Notes under the pieces: generated by a model | The model's database searches: none | What the model saw: the letters and a program-made list of their open reading frames with translations, nothing else | What the model was told of the DNA's origin: nothing | Source of the DNA: Halococcaceae archaeon | Lineage (GTDB): Archaea > Halobacteriota > Halobacteria > Halobacteriales > Halalkalicoccaceae | DNA: 7,922 bases | Direction of reading: 5' to 3' | Assembly: GCA_007128515.1 (NCBI GenBank) | Contig: SKXI01000051.1 | Location: 1-7,922, forward strand | In this document: positions 5,341 through 7,922 of the stretch, piece after piece | Numbering within the stretch: the first letter of the stretch is position 1 | How the letters are laid out: each line of letters starts with the position of its first letter | Program-made: the position numbers and the translations under genes

Positions 5341-6399
5341 TCAGAACGCTCGCAGGTCCTCCAGCACGCTCGCTGCGCTCCCGTCGTCGATCGCCGCTCT
5401 CGCCCGCTCCAGTCCCTCCTCGATCGACCCCGCGCCGTCGCCCGCGTAGATCCGGAGCGCCGCGTTGAGCGCGATCGCGTCCGCGAAGCCACCCTCGCGC
5501 CCACCCGTGAGGACGGCTTCCGTGATCGAGGCCGAGTCGGCGGCCACGTCGGAGACCCCGAGGTCGTCGTGGTCGAACGCCATGCCGTACTTCTTCGTCT
5601 CGATCTCGTAATCCGTGAACTCGCCGTCACGGAACTCGGCGACCTTCGTGAGCCCCGGCCGGATGTCGTCGTAGCCCTCGATCCCCTGGAACATGATGAT
5701 CCGTTCCAGATCCTGGTTCGAGCGTTCGAACGTGTCGACGATCCGCTTCGCGAACGGGAGGTGGTAGAAGCTGCCGAGATGCACGGAAGCGTTCGCCGGG
5801 TTCGCGATCGTCTCGATCGTGTTCACGAACGTCCGCACGCCCATCCGGTCCCGCCGGTCGACGATGCCCTCGATACCGGGATTGAACCGCGGCTGGTAGT
5901 AGAAGCCGAAGCCGGTCTCGTCGGTCATGCGCGCGCTCTCCTCGGGGTCGATCTCCGTACGAACGCCGAGTTCGTCGAGGACGTGCTTGTAGGCGTCCTG
6001 TTTCTGCGTGGGCACCCGGTCGCCGGAGTGGGTGACGACGGGCACGCCAACGGCGGCGGAGACGATCCCGGCACCGACGCCGAGGATCGCCGTCTCGCCC
6101 TTGCCGTCGTAGTTCGCCCCGCAGTCGACGGGATCACAGTCGGGTTCGGCCGTGACGACCGACTCGCGCATCACGTCGGTAAAGGCCGCGAGCTCCTCGG
6201 GCGTGTTTCGCTTCCACCGGTTCGCGAGCCAGAACGCCCCGAGGGTCGTGTGATCCGGCTCGTCGTCGAGGATCCGTCGAAACGCCTCTTCGGCCTGTTC
6301 GTAGCTCATGTCGTCGGCGGACTTGTGTCCGGAGCCGACGACCTCGGTCATCAGGCGCTTCAACGGCCACTCGCCGTGGGATTCCACTGCCTTCGCCAT
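5341..6399 (-). CDS. TrpD2/YbiB-like protein, anthranilate phosphoribosyltransferase family
   Basis: A 352-residue protein with the two-domain layout of the nucleoside phosphorylase III / TrpD fold. It has a helical N-terminal part (1-85, with SYEQAEEAFRRILDDE, the usual TrpD helix) and an alpha/beta domain after it. The canonical TrpD PRPP-binding GTGGD is replaced by CGANYDGKGETAILG (93-107). The HGNR-SSKSGSAD loop is replaced by THSGDRVPTQKQDAY (123-137). These replacements resemble TrpD2 (E. coli YbiB), a DNA-binding paralog, more than the tryptophan enzyme. FQGIEGYDDIRPG (237-249) stands where TrpD has its HG-GLDE segment. Start ATG at 6399 (MAKAVESHGEWPLKRLM); the frame continues open far upstream, but that part is antisense shadow. 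No trp genes adjoin. Family membership is firm; anthranilate as substrate is doubtful. Confidence 0.85.
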   Translation of the reverse strand: MAKAVESHGEWPLKRLMTEVVGSGHKSADDMSYEQAEEAFRRILDDEPDHTTLGAFWLANRWKRNTPEELAAFTDVMRESVVTAEPDCDPVDCGANYDGKGETAILGVGAGIVSAAVGVPVVTHSGDRVPTQKQDAYKHVLDELGVRTEIDPEESARMTDETGFGFYYQPRFNPGIEGIVDRRDRMGVRTFVNTIETIANPANASVHLGSFYHLPFAKRIVDTFERSNQDLERIIMFQGIEGYDDIRPGLTKVAEFRDGEFTDYEIETKKYGMAFDHDDLGVSDVAADSASITEAVLTGGREGGFADAIALNAALRIYAGDGAGSIEEGLERARAAIDDGSAASVLEDLRAF

Positions 6400-6422
6400 G
6401 GTCGGTACTGGGAACGCTCGGG

Positions 6423-6430
6423 GCAAAAGC
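6423..6430 (-). promoter_or_regulatory. TATA-like box for the TrpD2-like gene
   Basis: GCTTTTGC on the minus strand has its T-run (6428-6425) 26-29 bases before the ATG at 6399. This is the standard spacing for a leaderless haloarchaeal promoter and supports the chosen start over the long upstream open frame. Confidence 0.5.
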
Positions 6431-6574
6431 CTCCCGTTCGATCCGGGTCGGTGACGACCGTGTGAGGAGGGGAACCGTCGACAGCCGTGTGCACGGGGAG
6501 ACGCGGTCACGAGCGGTCCTTCACTGCGGACCAGTCGGCGAGCGGGTCGACGCGAGCGCCGACGGGCGCGGTCA

Positions 6575-6598
6575 CCCCCTACCGAAACGGTAGGAGGG
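6575..6598. repeat. Strong palindrome in the divergent intergenic region
   Basis: CCTACCG (6578-6584), AAA, CGGTAGG (6588-6594) is a perfect 7-bp inverted repeat. Allowing one bulged A (6595) it extends by CCC/GGG to a 10-bp stem. It is the most regular structure in the otherwise featureless 6400-6619 region between the TrpD2-like gene and the broken membrane-protein gene. Its right arm ends 25-26 bases before the ATG at 6620, so it occupies the promoter position of that gene and fits an operator or a promoter-overlapping hairpin. There is no T-run after it on either strand, so a terminator is unlikely. Confidence 0.6.
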
Positions 6599-6619
6599 GC
6601 GTGGCGTGACGCGGTGAGT

Positions 6620-6834
6620 ATGAACGCGAGATCGCTCGGAGCTGCGTTCGTAACGGGGATCGCTACGTTCCTGATCGTCGGCGTCGCGTCGCGAAGACCG
6701 TCGGCGGGTTCGGTGTCGGGTTCGTCCTCTCGCTCGTCGTCCTCGTCGTCGTCACGGGTCTCGGGGTGACGCTCGCGCTCGTCGTCGCGTCCGTCATCGG
6801 GCTGGCGATCGCGGCCCTGGTCTACGTCCGTTGA
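6620..6834 (+). pseudogene. Small multi-helix membrane protein, broken by a one-base frameshift
   Basis: From ATG 6620 the frame reads MNARSLGAAFVTGIATFLIV then GVASR, a plausible first membrane helix. It then becomes a Ser/Arg low-complexity run (SGSSSRSSSSSSRVSG) to a TGA at about 6767. In another frame, from AAG at 6694, the sequence continues as KTVGGFGVGFVLSLVVLVVV and TLALVVASVIGLAIAALVYV, ending VR and TGA at 6832-6834. That is two further helices with Gly-rich turns. The 215 bases from ATG to the second stop are one short of 72 codons, so a single base lost near 6690-6694 explains everything. The restored protein would be 71 residues with three helices. The downstream frame has no ATG or GTG of its own before the helices. 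The cause may be true inactivation, sequencing error or programmed shifting. Family unknown. Confidence 0.65.
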
Positions 6835-6957
6835 CCGACGGCCTCGAACCCGATTCGGTGCTGAGGACGCGCCGACCGCCGGTGGGGAGCAGTCGCTCGA
6901 TCGCGGTTCGACGTGGAGAGCGAAAGCGATAGGCTCCGACGGTCCTAACGCGACACA

Positions 6958-7922
6958 ATGAGCAGCCTCGAGGGTGACTGGCGAGCCGAGATCGACGAGG
7001 TCGACGCCGCGATCGTCGACGGCTACCAGAGCGGCTTCCCGGTCGTAGAGCGGCCGTTTCGCGCGGTCGGCACGGAACTCGGTATCTCGGAACGCGATGC
7101 ACTCGCGCGCGTCGAGCGACTGTTCGACCGAGGGATCTTTCGTCGGTTCGGCGCGGTCCTGAACCCGCCGGTGATCGGCTCCTCGACGCTCGCGGCGATC
7201 CGCTCGCCCGAGGACCGGTTCGACGAGCACGCAGAGATCGTCAACGAGTACCGGCAGGTGAACCACAACTACCGCCGCGACCACGAGTGGAACATGTGGT
7301 TCGTCGTCACCGCGGGCTCGCGCGAGCGCCGCGACGAGATACTCGCGGAGATCGAGGAACGAACCGGCTGTCGGGTTCTTAATCTGCCGATGCTCACCGA
7401 CTACTACATCGACCTGGAGTTCCCGGTGGTGAACGACGACCGCTTCGCCCGGGAGTCGGTGGCGGAAACCGAGGTCTCCGCGACGCGGATCTCCGAGGAC
7501 GCGGCTGGCGACCTGAGCGAACTCGACGCCGACCTGCTTCTGGAGATCCAGGCGGGCTTCCCGCTGACCGCGACTCCCTATCGTGACGTCGCGGAGTCGA
7601 TCGGTGCCGACGTCGAGGAGGTTCTGGAGGCGATCGAGCGACTCCTCTCGGAGGGCTGTATCAAACGGATCGGCTGCGTCGTCAACCACGTCGTCACCGG
7701 CTTCGACGCGAACTGTATGGTCGTCTGGGACGTCCCGGACGAGGAACTCGACGACCGCGGTATCGCCGTCGGCTCGCTGCCCTACGTCACGCTCTGTTAT
7801 CACCGCCCGCGCCGACCGGAACTCGAGTGGGAGTACGACCTGTTCACGATGATCCACGGGCGAGAGGAGGAGGCGGTCGACGCGAAGATCGACGAACTCG
7901 CGAGCGAGTACCTCCCGTACGA
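6958..7922 (+). CDS. Fused AhbA/AhbB-type siroheme decarboxylase (two AsnC-like modules), 3' end cut by window
   Basis: The 321 residues present form two tandem AsnC/Lrp-like modules. Module 1 has a winged-helix-like part at about 14-66 (GFPVVERPF, LGISERDALARVERL, FRRFGAVLNP) and a RAM-like part with VNHNYRRDHEWNMWF (101-115). Module 2 repeats this with GFPLTATPYRDVAESIG (200-216), IKRIGCVVNH (235-244), VTLCYHRP (277-284) and YDLFTMIHGR (293-302). These motifs are those of siroheme decarboxylases (NirDL/NirGH and AhbA/AhbB), which remove two acetate carboxylates from siroheme to give 12,18-didecarboxysiroheme, the first step of the archaeal haem route before AhbC and AhbD. Such genes are often annotated as Lrp/AsnC transcription regulators, and DNA binding is not expected. 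In bacteria the halves are commonly separate subunits; here they are fused. The start is the ATG at 6958 without a Shine-Dalgarno. The reading continues past 7922. Confidence 0.88.
   Translation, partial: MSSLEGDWRAEIDEVDAAIVDGYQSGFPVVERPFRAVGTELGISERDALARVERLFDRGIFRRFGAVLNPPVIGSSTLAAIRSPEDRFDEHAEIVNEYRQVNHNYRRDHEWNMWFVVTAGSRERRDEILAEIEERTGCRVLNLPMLTDYYIDLEFPVVNDDRFARESVAETEVSATRISEDAAGDLSELDADLLLEIQAGFPLTATPYRDVAESIGADVEEVLEAIERLLSEGCIKRIGCVVNHVVTGFDANCMVVWDVPDEELDDRGIAVGSLPYVTLCYHRPRRPELEWEYDLFTMIHGREEEAVDAKIDELASEYLPY

Noticed and set aside
6507..6575. Minus-strand 22-codon GTG frame (MTAPVGARVDPLADWSAVKD...) just after the palindrome, as a leader peptide for the TrpD2-like gene
   Set aside because: It has only one Trp codon, a GTG start, no terminator/antiterminator structure after it, and 107 bases to the next gene with its own TATA-like box. 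It is too short to support.
6400..7857. The upstream 486-residue part of an open minus-strand frame running from 7857 into the TrpD2-like gene
   Set aside because: It is antisense to the siroheme decarboxylase, has the Arg/Val/Asp repetitive look of a GC-rich shadow, and a TATA-like box with correct spacing supports the start at 6399.
6958..7922. Calling the two-module AsnC-like gene a transcription regulator
   Set aside because: The motifs HNYRRDH, CYHRP and LFTMIHGR and the tandem modules fit siroheme decarboxylases, not ordinary Lrp/AsnC regulators.
1..7922. CRISPR array, tRNA, rRNA, toxin-antitoxin or defence cluster
   Set aside because: I found no regularly spaced repeats, tRNA arms, rRNA signatures or recognised defence domains on either strand.

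Overview
The window looks like chromosome of a halophilic archaeon (class Halobacteria). The coding sequence is strongly GC-rich (41 of 60 bases in a hand count at 5101-5160). The proteins are acidic, rich in Asp and Glu and poor in Lys. Starts have no clear Shine-Dalgarno, and several have a T/A-rich TATA-like box about 25-35 bases upstream, as expected for leaderless transcripts. The families also fit: an ISH8-type IS4 transposase, UspA, and a two-domain AsnC-like siroheme decarboxylase. Genus cannot be told from the sequence.

Layout. (1) 1-480, minus strand: the C-terminal part of an IS4-family (ISH8-like) transposase that lost its N-terminal half and runs off the left edge, with an AT-richer junction at 481-583. 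(2) 584-2773: five minus-strand genes. In transcription order they are a small two-helix membrane protein, a cyclophilin peptidyl-prolyl isomerase, a three-cysteine ferredoxin, an unknown soluble 168-residue protein, and a one-helix membrane protein whose start overlaps the stop of the 168-residue gene. (3) 2874-3851, plus: a zinc hydrolase of the succinylglutamate desuccinylase/aspartoacylase family. It converges on a universal stress protein at 3868-4320 (minus). (4) 4481-5245, plus: an endonuclease IV/xylose-isomerase-type TIM barrel with a complete metal-ligand set, behind a promoter region with nested inverted repeats. (5) 5341-6399, minus: a TrpD2/YbiB-like member of the anthranilate phosphoribosyltransferase family. 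(6) 6400-6957: a gene-poor stretch with a strong short palindrome and a small three-helix membrane-protein gene broken by one missing base. (7) 6958 to the right edge, plus: a fused AhbA/AhbB-type siroheme decarboxylase of the alternative haem pathway, cut by the window end.

Most genes look like independently transcribed housekeeping or accessory metabolic genes, not one pathway. The only pair with direct evidence of coupling is 820-1326 with 584-823. I see no CRISPR array, tRNA, rRNA, toxin-antitoxin pair or defence island. The items most worth a second look are the frameshifted membrane-protein gene with its upstream palindrome, the fused siroheme decarboxylase with unequal halves, the TrpD2-like protein, and the overlapping pair of unknown genes.
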